Of a stretch of DNA of 64,000 nucleotides, positions 44,317 through 53,018 are shown in pieces. The DNA lies in contig JAJDYX010000015.1 of the NCBI GenBank assembly GCA_022824945.1, forward strand, positions 124,001 through 188,000, written 5' to 3'. The DNA is from Candidatus Latescibacterota bacterium (lineage in GTDB: Bacteria; Latescibacterota; UBA2968). The notes beneath the pieces are model-generated. The model did no database searches, was not told the origin of the DNA, and saw nothing but the letters and a program-made list of their open reading frames with translations. Both the position numbers and the translations under genes were made by a program. Position 1 is the first letter of the stretch, and every line of letters starts with the position of its first letter.

Positions 44317-44849
44317 AATAACCTTTCTTTTGCGTACATTTCGCCATACTGCGCCACCCAAATTTCTAATGCCTCTCTGGTCGTGTCAAAAGCCAGATCA
44401 TTCCAGGGAATATCCCGAGGGGCAAATGTAGCCACAGCCTGCGATTCAAAATTGCCTTCCAACTTTCCACCCACAACCCGTCCAGTATAAACAATCAGCA
44501 CCACCCGTTCCCCTTCATAAGACAACACGCCGAGCAACTCGCCGATCTCAACGTCTAACCCCACTTCTTCGCGGGTTTCGCGCACAGCCGCAACATCGGT
44601 TGGCTCGCCCGCATCCACATATCCGCCGGGGAACACCCACTTGCCAAACCCGGGGTCAATATTGCGCTTGAGCAAGACAACGCCACCATCGAGAGTTACA
44701 ATAACCCCGGCCGCTACCTTGGGGTCGAGATAAGCCACAAATCCACACGCCGGACAACACGGCCTCTCCCGATCTTCCACTGCTTTTACAACCAGCAAAG
44801 TCCCACAGCGCTCGCAAAACCGGGCTTCGGATTTTATACAACTGGGCAA
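44310..44849 (-). CDS. NUDIX hydrolase with N-terminal zinc ribbon
   Basis: A 179-residue protein. A zinc-ribbon pair of Cys motifs (CERCG near residue 12 and CPACG near 32) precedes a NUDIX domain with the box GGYVDAGEPTDVAAVRETREEVGL (about residues 75-98), all catalytic acids present. Similar two-domain proteins hydrolyse NADH or related nucleoside diphosphates. TTG at 44849 gives a proper spacing to AAGGTGG; a TTG three codons earlier is an alternative. Its 3' end overlaps the MoxR gene, so it is in the same operon, a link not obvious from function. Confidence 0.85.
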   Translation of the reverse strand: MPSCIKSEARFCERCGTLLVVKAVEDRERPCCPACGFVAYLDPKVAAGVIVTLDGGVVLLKRNIDPGFGKWVFPGGYVDAGEPTDVAAVRETREEVGLDVEIGELLGVLSYEGERVVLIVYTGRVVGGKLEGNFESQAVATFAPRDIPWNDLAFDTTREALEIWVAQYGEMYAKERLLC

Positions 44850-44935
44850 AGAGATCAACCACCTTATTTCTTATTAATACTAAATAGTAGTATGTCCAAA
44901 GAGTAAAATACATAGGGATGTGTGTTGGGTCAACG

Positions 44936-44996
44936 AAAAAGCCCCGAACTCATGTTCGGGGCAAAAAAATGGGAACCGGGTCGCGGGCCGGTTCCC
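44936..44996 (-). terminator. Double terminator after phoU
   Basis: On the minus strand two hairpins follow each other: GGGAACCGG/CCGGTTCCC (44996-44971) with ATTTTTTT, then GCCCCGAAC/GTTCGGGGC (44962-44941) with TTTTTCG. Both have T-tracts. They isolate the pst operon from the NUDIX operon. Confidence 0.9.
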
Positions 44997-45078
44997 ATAA
45001 GGGAGAATACGTCGTGCTTTGGGTATAATATCATCGCCGTGTTACAATCGCGTGTCGTTTGCACGACAAAACCGTTAA

Positions 45079-45756
45079 TTATTCGCCCTCCCGCAATTCC
45101 TCCTTCTTATGTCTCACAATGCGCCCTTGCACGAGATAGACGACATTTTCGGCAATATTGGATGAATGATCGCCCATGCGCTCCAGATGCCGGGACACGA
45201 GAAGGAGCAAAATAGCTTGATCCACAGTCGAAGACATACCCGTATTTAAGTACGTCAACAACTCGCGGAAAATTTGATCGCGCAACGCATCCATTGTATC
45301 GTCAATTTTACGCACCTTATTGGCCAATTCCACATCGCGATTGACAAAAGCATCCAGCGCATCCCTGACCATGCCCCGTGCCAACTCGGCCATTCGCGGA
45401 ATATCGATCAGCGGTTTCAATTGCGGCATCTGATTGAGCAAACGCGCGCGCTGCGCGATATTCACCGCCTGATCATTGATGCGCTCGAGATCGTAATTAA
45501 TCTTAATAATACTCGCCACCAGGCGCAAATCGCCAGCGACGGGTTGCTGCACAGCCAACACCCTCAAACACTCTTCTTCTATCGCCACTTCCCAATCGTC
45601 AATGTGATGCCCACCCTCTTCAACCACATCGGCGAGGTGATTGTCGCGTTCTACAAGCGATTGTACTGCCTGTTCAATCGACTCTTCTACCGCACTGCCC
45701 ATCTTCAACAACTCACTTTTGAGGTGGTCGAGATGCTGGTCGAGAGTACGCTCCAT
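45079..45756 (-). CDS. phoU: PhoU phosphate-signalling regulator
   Basis: A 225-residue all-helical protein with two PhoU repeats (ALVERD-like SLVERDNHLADVVEEGG near residue 40; AFVNRDVELANKVRKIDD near 130). The metal-binding E/D clusters and LLLVSRHLERMGDHSSNIAENVVY near 185 are typical. PhoU links the Pst transporter to the PhoR-PhoB system and represses the regulon when phosphate is sufficient. Start at 45756 has TGGAG eight bases upstream; earlier in-frame starts are badly spaced. It is the last pst operon gene. Confidence 0.95.
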   Translation of the reverse strand: MERTLDQHLDHLKSELLKMGSAVEESIEQAVQSLVERDNHLADVVEEGGHHIDDWEVAIEEECLRVLAVQQPVAGDLRLVASIIKINYDLERINDQAVNIAQRARLLNQMPQLKPLIDIPRMAELARGMVRDALDAFVNRDVELANKVRKIDDTMDALRDQIFRELLTYLNTGMSSTVDQAILLLLVSRHLERMGDHSSNIAENVVYLVQGRIVRHKKEELREGE

Positions 45757-45772
45757 AACCATCACTCCATTT

Positions 45773-46585
45773 TTAGCCAAATCGCCCCGTCACATAATCT
45801 TCGGTTTGTTTGAGCTGCGGATTGGTAAACATCTCACTCGTTTCGGCCATCTCAATCAAACGTCCCAAATAGAAAAACGCCGTATAGTCCGAAATGCGCG
45901 ATGCCTGCTGCATGTTGTGTGTTACAATCACAATCGTATATTGCTTTTTGAGATCTTCAATCGTCTCTTCAATACGACCTGTCGCAATTGGATCCAGTGC
46001 CGAACAGGGTTCATCCATCAAGATTACCGAAGGCTCAACAGCAATTGCACGCGCAATGCACAACCTCTGCTGCTGACCCCCTGAAAGCCCCAAGGCACTG
46101 TCATCAAGTCGGTCTTTTACTTCATCCCAAAGCGCGGCAGCCTGCAAACTGCGCTCCACCACCTCATCGAGTACCGCCCGCCGATTCTCACCTGCAATTC
46201 TCAAACCGTAAACGAGATTCTCATAAATCGACTTGGGAAAGGGATTGGATTTTTGAAATACCATACCGACCTGGCGGCGCAACGAAATCACATCGTATCC
46301 GGGACCGTAAATATCGTCATTATCAATTTCAACCACACCCTCAATACGCACCGAATCGATCAAATCGTTCAGCCGATTCATACACCGCAAAAGCGTTGAC
46401 TTCCCGCATCCGGAAGGGCCGATAAGAGCCGTCACCCGATGCTCGGGAATCTGCATATCAATGTCAAAAAGAGCCTGCGTCTCGCCGTAATACAGGCTCA
46501 GATTCGATACAGTGACAATGGGATCCTGAATATCTGGAACAATTGCTTCTAACTGTGTATTTACTGCAAGTTCTGCTTCAGCCAT
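45773..46585 (-). CDS. pstB: Phosphate ABC transporter ATPase PstB
   Basis: A 270-residue ABC ATPase with Walker [10 protein letters not shown] near residue 57, signature LSGGQQQR near 165, Walker [14 protein letters not shown] near 185 and H-loop VTHNM near 222. [26 protein letters not shown] is the classic PstB start. It energises inner-membrane phosphate uptake with PstA and PstC. AAAGG lies before the ATG; it sits 23 bases downstream of pstA. Confidence 0.96.
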   Translation of the reverse strand: MAEAELAVNTQLEAIVPDIQDPIVTVSNLSLYYGETQALFDIDMQIPEHRVTALIGPSGCGKSTLLRCMNRLNDLIDSVRIEGVVEIDNDDIYGPGYDVISLRRQVGMVFQKSNPFPKSIYENLVYGLRIAGENRRAVLDEVVERSLQAAALWDEVKDRLDDSALGLSGGQQQRLCIARAIAVEPSVILMDEPCSALDPIATGRIEETIEDLKKQYTIVIVTHNMQQASRISDYTAFFYLGRLIEMAETSEMFTNPQLKQTEDYVTGRFG

Positions 46586-46608
46586 CGCGATACCTTTCTC
46601 TCACCTGT

Positions 46609-48237
46609 TTAGAACGTCGCACCACCAACGCGCTTGCGAAGTCGATTGCGAACCAGAATCGCCACCAGATTCAGAGCCAATACAATACCCATCAGCAACA
46701 AGGTCGTCGTATATACCATGGGGCGAGCCGCCTCGACATTGGGCGACTGGAAACCCACATCGTAAATGTGAAAACCCAGATGCATAAACTTGCGTTCCAG
46801 GTGAAAAAAGGGCCAGATACCATCCACGGGTAATGAAGGCGCCAATTTCACAACGCCAGTAATCATCAGCGGCGCCACTTCGCCAGCGCCGCGCGCAATC
46901 ACGAGAATAATACCCGTGAGAATCCCCGGCAGCGCACCGGGCAAAACCACGCGCAAAATAGTCTGCAATTTGGTCGCCCCCAGTGCCAGCGACCCGGCAC
47001 GCACATCACTCGGCACGGCAGAAAGCGCTTCTTCGGCTGAAACAATCATCACCGGCACCGTCAGCAATGCCAGGGTCAACGAAGCCCACAGAATGCCGCC
47101 AGTGCCATACGTGGGCGTGGGCAACGCTTCGGAAAAAAAGAACTGATCGATACTTCCGCCAATACCGTAAACAAAAAATCCCAGCCCAAACATACCAAAA
47201 ACAATAGAAGGTACACCCGCCAGATTATTAACCGCAATGCGAATCCCTCTAACTAAGATACCTTGCCTGGCGTATTCGCGCAAATACAGCGCCGCCAATA
47301 TGCCAAATGGCACAGCCGCCAAACTCATCAAAAAAACCATCATAACAGTGCCAAAGATCGCGGGAAATATCCCACCTTCTGTATTGGACTCGCGGGGTTC
47401 ATCGAATAAAAACTCCCCGATGCGCTCGCAATAAACGCCCGATTTTCCCAAAATCCCCAGTTGATTGGGACGATATGCACGCACGATATCGGCTGTGGCA
47501 ATCTGCCGCACCTCGCCGCCAATTAGCCGCACATCTACGCGGTAAATCTCGTTGGCTGAACGCAATTGCGCCAGTTCGTCAGCCAATTGTTCATAAGCTT
47601 CCCAATAGGATCTGCTCTCTCGATCAATCGCATCAATTTCATCGGCATCTCCACCGCCTAATTCTATCTCGCGTTTTTTCAAGCGCAGGCTTTCGATTTG
47701 CCGATTTAAGTCACCAATCGCATCTTTTTCAATTTCCCGAATCTGCTCGTGTCGTTCCCGGGTATTATCCAATTGTGCTTGCAGCACATCCCAGGTGTTC
47801 GATACGCGGGTTTCACCTTCGTACAGAGCTTCGATAAACCCGTAAAAATTGCCCCACTCGCGCCGCTCAAAAACCACCGCATCTCTGGGATAATCCGTCA
47901 ATTGAATATCCGATTCATCAATCCATTGAAAATCGCTGCCATACACATCGCGATTGCCCACCTTGATCTGAATGCGAAATTGCCCGGACCCCGTTCGGTT
48001 CGATGTGGGAATCTCCTGTTTGTCCCATCGCTGTCCCATCGCCTTTCGACCATCTTTGAGTACCACAGCTTCGATATCCGACGGCCAGAAAAATCCGGTA
48101 CCATGGTACAAAACCAGCGCGACCAGCCCTATAACCATGAGCAAACAAAGTGCCAGCGCGCTGCCGGTCAACCAGATAAAAGGCACACCTGTTTTCCAGA
48201 CATGTGCTGAAGGGCTTCTATTCAGTAAACTTTTCAC
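46609..48237 (-). CDS. pstA: Phosphate ABC transporter permease PstA (extended form)
   Basis: A 542-residue permease of the extended PstA class with a DUF3333-like N-terminal region. One TM segment (about 20-45), then a long periplasmic part with a coiled coil (about 130-210) precede the usual six-TM BPD_transp_1 core (about 285-535). The core has the EAA-loop-type ALGATKLQTILRVVLPGALPGILTG near 420. GTG 48237 is chosen because GGAG lies six bases before it; ATG 48243 touches that RBS. It starts 17 bases after pstC. Confidence 0.93.
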   Translation of the reverse strand: MKSLLNRSPSAHVWKTGVPFIWLTGSALALCLLMVIGLVALVLYHGTGFFWPSDIEAVVLKDGRKAMGQRWDKQEIPTSNRTGSGQFRIQIKVGNRDVYGSDFQWIDESDIQLTDYPRDAVVFERREWGNFYGFIEALYEGETRVSNTWDVLQAQLDNTRERHEQIREIEKDAIGDLNRQIESLRLKKREIELGGGDADEIDAIDRESRSYWEAYEQLADELAQLRSANEIYRVDVRLIGGEVRQIATADIVRAYRPNQLGILGKSGVYCERIGEFLFDEPRESNTEGGIFPAIFGTVMMVFLMSLAAVPFGILAALYLREYARQGILVRGIRIAVNNLAGVPSIVFGMFGLGFFVYGIGGSIDQFFFSEALPTPTYGTGGILWASLTLALLTVPVMIVSAEEALSAVPSDVRAGSLALGATKLQTILRVVLPGALPGILTGIILVIARGAGEVAPLMITGVVKLAPSLPVDGIWPFFHLERKFMHLGFHIYDVGFQSPNVEAARPMVYTTTLLLMGIVLALNLVAILVRNRLRKRVGGATF

Positions 48238-48253
48238 ATCCATCTCCAAAACA

Positions 48254-50494
48254 TCAAATTCTGCTATACTTTTCGCGCAAATGCTGCCGCACCACTTCTG
48301 CCAGCGTATTCACCAAAAAAGTAATCGCCGCCAGCAAAACCCCTGTCAAAAACAACACGCGATAAAGCGTACCTTCATGGGGTGCTTCGGGAATCTCCAC
48401 AGCGATATTGGCCGACATCGTGCGCATGCCATTAAAAATGGTCCAGTCCAAAATCGGCGTATTACCCGTAGCCATCAACACAATCATCGTCTCGCCCACA
48501 GCGCGGCCAAATCCAATCATAGTCGCGGAAAAAATACCCGGACTCGCCGTGGGCAACACCACGCGGATAGCCGTCTGCCAGGGCGTTGCGCCAAGCGCGA
48601 GTGACCCTGCGCGCAGATGCTGCGGCACACTCGACAGGGCATCTTCGCAGATCGTGTAAATAATAGGCACCACGGCAAAGCCCATCGCAAAGCCCACCAC
48701 GAGACAATTGCGCTGATCGTAGCGCGTATTCGTTGTGCCGAGCAGCCAGCTTTGAAAATTGCCGCCGAACAAAAACGATTCGGCTACTGGACCGAGTGCA
48801 AACGACAGATAGAGCGCGAACAACGCGATACCCGCCAGCAAAGTTAGAATCCAGTGATCGGGTACTCTGCGTGCAAAATCTTCGGACATCTGCCCCCAGC
48901 CCCAGGCGCATAGCACCACGACAATGGGCACACAAGGTAATAACAACAACGCCCCGACGATTCTCGTCTCCAGCAAGGGCGCCAACCACAAGCCAGCCAA
49001 AAAGCCCAGAATCACACTGGGAAGCGAGGCCATCAACTCAACCACGGGTTTGACCACACCGCGCACGCCGGGAGAGGCAAATTCCGATGTGTAAATCGCC
49101 GCCAGAATAGCCAGAGGCAGCGCGAATAACATGGCGTAAAGTGTACCCTTAAAAGTGCCAAATATCAAAGGCACAATACTCAACTTGGGCTCAAAATCAT
49201 CCGACCCACCCGTAGATTGCCACACGTATTGAGGCTCTGTATATCCCTCGTACCACACCTTGCCAAAAAGCGTTTGCAACGTCACTTCGGGATGTGGATT
49301 TTGAAGATCGAAATCCGTCACCTGCCCCGACTTGCTCACAGCCAAAAAGCCATTTGCTTTTGGCGCAAAAGACAGCGTTTGGATAGCGCCATCACCGGAT
49401 AATTGAAAAAACGTCTGTTCCGATGTCATATGATGCAATGCAACCACCCCCGACACATCGCCCGATAAAAACTGTTTGTCGCGAGCAGACGACGCCAGAG
49501 CAGTCACCGCCGCTGGATGAGACCGCAAAGCGTGTATCTTTTTGAACATCCTTTTATTGTCACCCTCGTGCGTCCTGACGGGCATCCAGACAGACACGCG
49601 GCCACCCACATCGCCCACGACGAGCGACACATCACCCAGCACAAAATCCAGCGCAGTCACCCCCTGATCGGAAACCCGAAAATAATCCAACAATTTGGGT
49701 CTGGAACTCGCCCGTCCAACTTCCCATCGAAATACTTCACCGCGATCTGTACCCACCAGAACATAGCGTCCCGATTTGGTCACAGCACCCACCCTGGCGC
49801 GCCCTTTGATGTCCGCGGTCAAATCGTACAGACGAACAGTTGTTTTGCCACCACCCAAAAGACCCCGCTGTTTTTCGGAAATCCCCAAAACGAGCTGCCC
49901 GGAATCCGCAATACCAAGCACTGTACCCCGGGATTTCCCATCGTGCCGAAACACGAGATGCTCAAGAGCCTCATCGGTTAGATCCATGGTCGATTCAACA
50001 GAAAAAGACGGCGTCACAATCTGCTTTCCCTCCGCATCGTAATCCACGGCAAAATTCACGCGACAACCCAGCATTGTACCATCGTCCAGCCCCAGACCAA
50101 CATGCGTGTTATCCAGAGCGCGATAAGCCGACCGAATGCGCCGCCCCTGTAATTCTGGGGGAGACACAGATTCTGTCACCGATTTTGTGGTCATATCCAC
50201 GAAATCAATCCCCGCTTCGTGCACGACAAACATCACGGCCTGATAGGGATCAACCCCCGTACACAGGACGGGTTCACGGTGCGAAAAATCAAAAGTATGT
50301 GCCCTAGACGCGCTCGGCTTCAAAAACAGGGGATAGGACTCCATCAGAACAAAAAGAAAAATGCCCAGCACAGACAGGATCACCCCGATGCCGCCAGCAG
50401 TGATCACCCACTGTCCAGCGCGGTCCATCAGACGTGCCCCTGGCGTGATGCCGGGCAATTTTCGCTTTGATGTTGGTTCTGTGGGAAGTGCCAT
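48254..50494 (-). CDS. pstC: Phosphate ABC transporter permease PstC with large periplasmic domain
   Basis: A 746-residue permease. TM1 (about 30-55) is followed by a roughly 360-residue insert with repeated beta-strands and GKSRGTVLGIAD / GRYVLVGTDRGEVFRWE / GGRVSVW type segments, suggesting a WD-like propeller in the periplasm. The C-terminal permease core (about 440-735) has ALGATPWQTAIRVVLPTASPGI. Extended PstC proteins of this layout are known in proteobacteria. The RBS before ATG 50494 is weak. It is downstream of pstS with a 147-base gap that contains short direct repeats (CTAACGT twice) and no clear terminator. Confidence 0.9.
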   Translation of the reverse strand: MALPTEPTSKRKLPGITPGARLMDRAGQWVITAGGIGVILSVLGIFLFVLMESYPLFLKPSASRAHTFDFSHREPVLCTGVDPYQAVMFVVHEAGIDFVDMTTKSVTESVSPPELQGRRIRSAYRALDNTHVGLGLDDGTMLGCRVNFAVDYDAEGKQIVTPSFSVESTMDLTDEALEHLVFRHDGKSRGTVLGIADSGQLVLGISEKQRGLLGGGKTTVRLYDLTADIKGRARVGAVTKSGRYVLVGTDRGEVFRWEVGRASSRPKLLDYFRVSDQGVTALDFVLGDVSLVVGDVGGRVSVWMPVRTHEGDNKRMFKKIHALRSHPAAVTALASSARDKQFLSGDVSGVVALHHMTSEQTFFQLSGDGAIQTLSFAPKANGFLAVSKSGQVTDFDLQNPHPEVTLQTLFGKVWYEGYTEPQYVWQSTGGSDDFEPKLSIVPLIFGTFKGTLYAMLFALPLAILAAIYTSEFASPGVRGVVKPVVELMASLPSVILGFLAGLWLAPLLETRIVGALLLLPCVPIVVVLCAWGWGQMSEDFARRVPDHWILTLLAGIALFALYLSFALGPVAESFLFGGNFQSWLLGTTNTRYDQRNCLVVGFAMGFAVVPIIYTICEDALSSVPQHLRAGSLALGATPWQTAIRVVLPTASPGIFSATMIGFGRAVGETMIVLMATGNTPILDWTIFNGMRTMSANIAVEIPEAPHEGTLYRVLFLTGVLLAAITFLVNTLAEVVRQHLREKYSRI

Positions 50495-50641
50495 AATAAG
50501 AGATAAAACGCAAAAGGTGAGACGCAAGAGACATGGGCTGAGGGCTGGGGGTTGGTCGCAGTTCCTCGCCTCTAACTGAGAACCGGATAGCCCTCTAACG
50601 TCTAACGTCCCACCTTTGAGATAGAGTATTTGGGTATCTAA

Positions 50642-51601
50642 CTACTGTAATTTCTCGAGTTCCTCTTTAACCACCTGATAGGGCACGGGCATATAGCCAT
50701 CTTTAACGACAATCGCCTGCCCTTCTTTGGAAAAAATGAACTTACAAAATTCTCTCACAAGTGGATCGAGAGGTTTATTGGGTGCCTTGTTGATGTACAA
50801 ATACAAAAAACGCCCCAGAGGATAAGATCCATCGATCACATTTTCTATCGTACCCTCTCTAAAGGGTTCGCCAGTCTCCAACGCCAGAGGTACGACGCGC
50901 ACGCCCGATGTCTTGTAACCTATGCCACTATAACCCATGCTATACCTGTCTTCGGCCACGCCCTGCACCACCGAGGCAGACCCCGGTTGCTCTTTCACTT
51001 CATCTTTGAAATCACCCTTAAACAGCGCGTGATCTTTGAAAAACCCATAAGTACCCGACGCGGAATTGCGCCCATAAAGGCTGAATGCGGCACTTTTCCA
51101 ATCGCCGTCCAAACCCAACTGTCCCCATCTCGCAATATCTTCCTGATACTCACCGCGTCGCGTCTTAGAAAAAATCGCATCTACCTGCTGCAAAGTCAAC
51201 CCATTAATCGGGTTGTCTTTATTGACAAAAACAGCCAGTGCATCCAGCGAGGTGCGCAACACCGTTGGTGGATATCCAAAATGCTTTTCAAACTTGTCTA
51301 TCTCCGAAGCCTTCATCGGACGCGACATAGGCCCGAATTGCGCGGTACCTTCAATCAGCGCGGGCGGTGCAGTACTCGATCCCTTGCCCTCAACCTGAAT
51401 TGTTACATTGGGATAGTACTTGCGGAATCCCTCCAGCCACAGCGTCATCAAATTATTCATCGTATCTGACCCAATACTGTTGGCACTTCCGGAAATCCCA
51501 CTCACTTTTTGATACATTGGAACAGGCGAATCTTGCTGCGCCTGAGCCACAGCCTGTGTCAAGACGACCACACAGGCGATCATATAAATCATTCTGGTCA
51601 T
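50642..51601 (-). CDS. pstS: Periplasmic phosphate-binding protein PstS
   Basis: A 319-residue solute-binding protein with signal peptide (cleavage after AQA, near residue 22). GSDTMNNLMTLWLEGF near residue 44, GKGSSTAPPALIEGTAQFGPMSR near 72-94 and GRNSASGTYGFFKDH near 172 are PstS-type phosphate ligand loops. It delivers phosphate to PstCAB. GGGAG lies six bases before the ATG. Four 11-bp-spaced Pho-box-like units lie 59-102 bases upstream, which predicts induction on phosphate starvation. Confidence 0.95.
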   Translation of the reverse strand: MTRMIYMIACVVVLTQAVAQAQQDSPVPMYQKVSGISGSANSIGSDTMNNLMTLWLEGFRKYYPNVTIQVEGKGSSTAPPALIEGTAQFGPMSRPMKASEIDKFEKHFGYPPTVLRTSLDALAVFVNKDNPINGLTLQQVDAIFSKTRRGEYQEDIARWGQLGLDGDWKSAAFSLYGRNSASGTYGFFKDHALFKGDFKDEVKEQPGSASVVQGVAEDRYSMGYSGIGYKTSGVRVVPLALETGEPFREGTIENVIDGSYPLGRFLYLYINKAPNKPLDPLVREFCKFIFSKEGQAIVVKDGYMPVPYQVVKEELEKLQ

Positions 51602-51659
51602 TCAATACTCCCTTATGTTATGCGACTTACAGGCGTTAGTTAGGAAAAAATAAACCTGT

Positions 51660-51703
51660 ATCGCGTTACAACTATGTGACGAAAACACGACATTTATGTG
51701 ATA
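51660..51703 (-). promoter_or_regulatory. Pho-box-like array upstream of pstS (4 units)
   Basis: On the minus strand four 11-bp units start at 51703, 51692, 51681 and 51670. They begin TATCACA, TGTCGTG, CGTCACA and TGTAACG, each followed by four variable bases. This is the 7+4 layout of PhoB boxes (TGTCATA-type in E. coli). The array fits in the gap between the porin stop and pstS. Confidence 0.75.
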
Positions 51704-51704
51704 A

Positions 51705-52658
51705 TCAAAACTTGACATATAACGTCATCCGCGGAATTAACTCCATATCTATATCTGGAGCCTGAAAATTTGTGGCCATCACATTGGGCATGATGTGAAT
51801 ATCTTTTACCGGCTCAATGTCAAGCCCGCCGAGAAAGCAATATTCCCCATCGTCGTCAGACTCATCGTTTGGATCAAAGAAATCGCTGCGAACAAGCACC
51901 TTTATCTTCTCGCTAATCTGTCCTGCGCCGAACAGTGAAAGCCCCCGCACCTGTGCGGTATGGTTGCGCCATTGCACAAAGCCTTCCAAACCACCGTGGA
52001 AATTTTTCTTTTTTAACCCGATAAACGTAGCAAAAGTCGTGCGATCCAGATTGTCTGGGCGTTTTTCCCAGTCTATATAAGTCGTCACATTCAGGGTACC
52101 AGGCGCAAAATGCAACAGACCGTAAATTTTCTTGTAGTGATCTGTCTCGGACTGCTGTCCGCTGCCATTGGCCAGCATAACCTGGGCATTTAACTTTCCA
52201 GCTTCATCCAATCGGGCGCGATATGCAATGCCTATATCAGCCGAAGAGGCAATTTTTTTTCGGTCCATGAGGGTCTTCTCCACCGAGCGATAACCCCAAA
52301 CAGATTCCGATACGTTCCATGTTGGCGTACCCGACAGCCCCATATAGAGCGCATGGCCATTTTTGCGATAGCGCAAATACGCGTGCTTAACAAAAGGTTC
52401 TATTTTCTCTTCACTATTAAATCCCGCATCCTTGGCCTCCAGCCGAACCCTTCCAGAAAAAGCATCGTTCCACTTCAGGTCATGGGTGAGATAAATGCGT
52501 CGAAACCGAAAGCCATTCTCTTCTTCTCCAGTTCCTCTCACGATATAATAATCGGCAAACATAACGCCCTGGAGCTTAGTATCGACAGCTTCACTTCGTC
52601 CTGCCAATACAAACCCCAAACACAACAGTATTCCCCAAATTGCTTTACAAACGCGCAT
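51705..52658 (-). CDS. Porin, phosphate-selective OprP/O-like
   Basis: A 317-residue outer-membrane protein with signal peptide (cleavage near SEA, residue 24) and regular amphipathic strands. Strand patterns FRFRRIYLTHDLKWNDAFSGRVRLE near 50 and SSADIGIAYRARL near 145, and a terminal phenylalanine (LYVKF), fit OprP/OprO-like porins. Lysine and arginine are frequent, as for anion channels. Start at 52658 has GGGAG five bases upstream. Six Pho-box-like units precede it, and it lies just upstream of pstS, so phosphate passage is the best guess. Confidence 0.8.
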   Translation of the reverse strand: MRVCKAIWGILLCLGFVLAGRSEAVDTKLQGVMFADYYIVRGTGEEENGFRFRRIYLTHDLKWNDAFSGRVRLEAKDAGFNSEEKIEPFVKHAYLRYRKNGHALYMGLSGTPTWNVSESVWGYRSVEKTLMDRKKIASSADIGIAYRARLDEAGKLNAQVMLANGSGQQSETDHYKKIYGLLHFAPGTLNVTTYIDWEKRPDNLDRTTFATFIGLKKKNFHGGLEGFVQWRNHTAQVRGLSLFGAGQISEKIKVLVRSDFFDPNDESDDDGEYCFLGGLDIEPVKDIHIMPNVMATNFQAPDIDMELIPRMTLYVKF

Positions 52659-52713
52659 GTGCTCTCCCTTCGAATAGGTGAATAAGCGGCGTTCTCCGCG
52701 ACAAGACATCGCC

Positions 52714-52779
52714 ATAATGTTACAAATTACCTACAAAACCGTTACGGTTCGGTCACATAATTGTGACATTTGTGTTACA
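52714..52779. promoter_or_regulatory. Pho-box-like array between porin and TonB gene (6 units)
   Basis: Six consecutive 11-bp units cover 66 bases. Read on the minus strand the 7-mers are TGTAACA, TGTCACA, TGTGACC, CGTAACG, TGTAGGT and TGTAACA. Because TGTNACA is itself palindromic, the array can be read both ways. It lies 56-121 bases upstream of the porin ATG. The rest of the 360-base gap (52659-53018) holds the second array at 52890. Confidence 0.8.
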
Positions 52780-52889
52780 AATACATCATTTTCTCCATCC
52801 TCAAGGGATTTTTTCACGCGTTCACTCTTGTGACTTCCACATGTCGCTAAGCCTCTCCTCGGGAACCGTTGCCTCGCAGACCATTGCTT

Positions 52890-52933
52890 TGTAGCCAAAT
52901 CGTAACTCATTTGTAACTCCATCTCAACACAGT
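52890..52933 (+). promoter_or_regulatory. Pho-box-like array upstream of the TonB receptor (4 units)
   Basis: On the plus strand 11-bp-spaced units start at 52890, 52901, 52912 and 52923 with TGTAGCC, CGTAACT, TGTAACT and CTCAACA. The array lies 86-129 bases before the receptor ATG. The last unit is degenerate. Confidence 0.65.
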
Positions 52934-53018
52934 CAAACTAAATTCACACAAAATCAGGCAGGGATGTTTAACTCTCGTCGCGGAACAATAGCTTACACAC
53001 GCCGAAAGGATACGTCGC

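Noticed and set aside
50495..50641. Short direct repeats and G-rich run between pstS and pstC
   Set aside because: Only two CTAACGT copies and an imperfect GCTGAGGGCTGGGG run; too short to call an element or a terminator.
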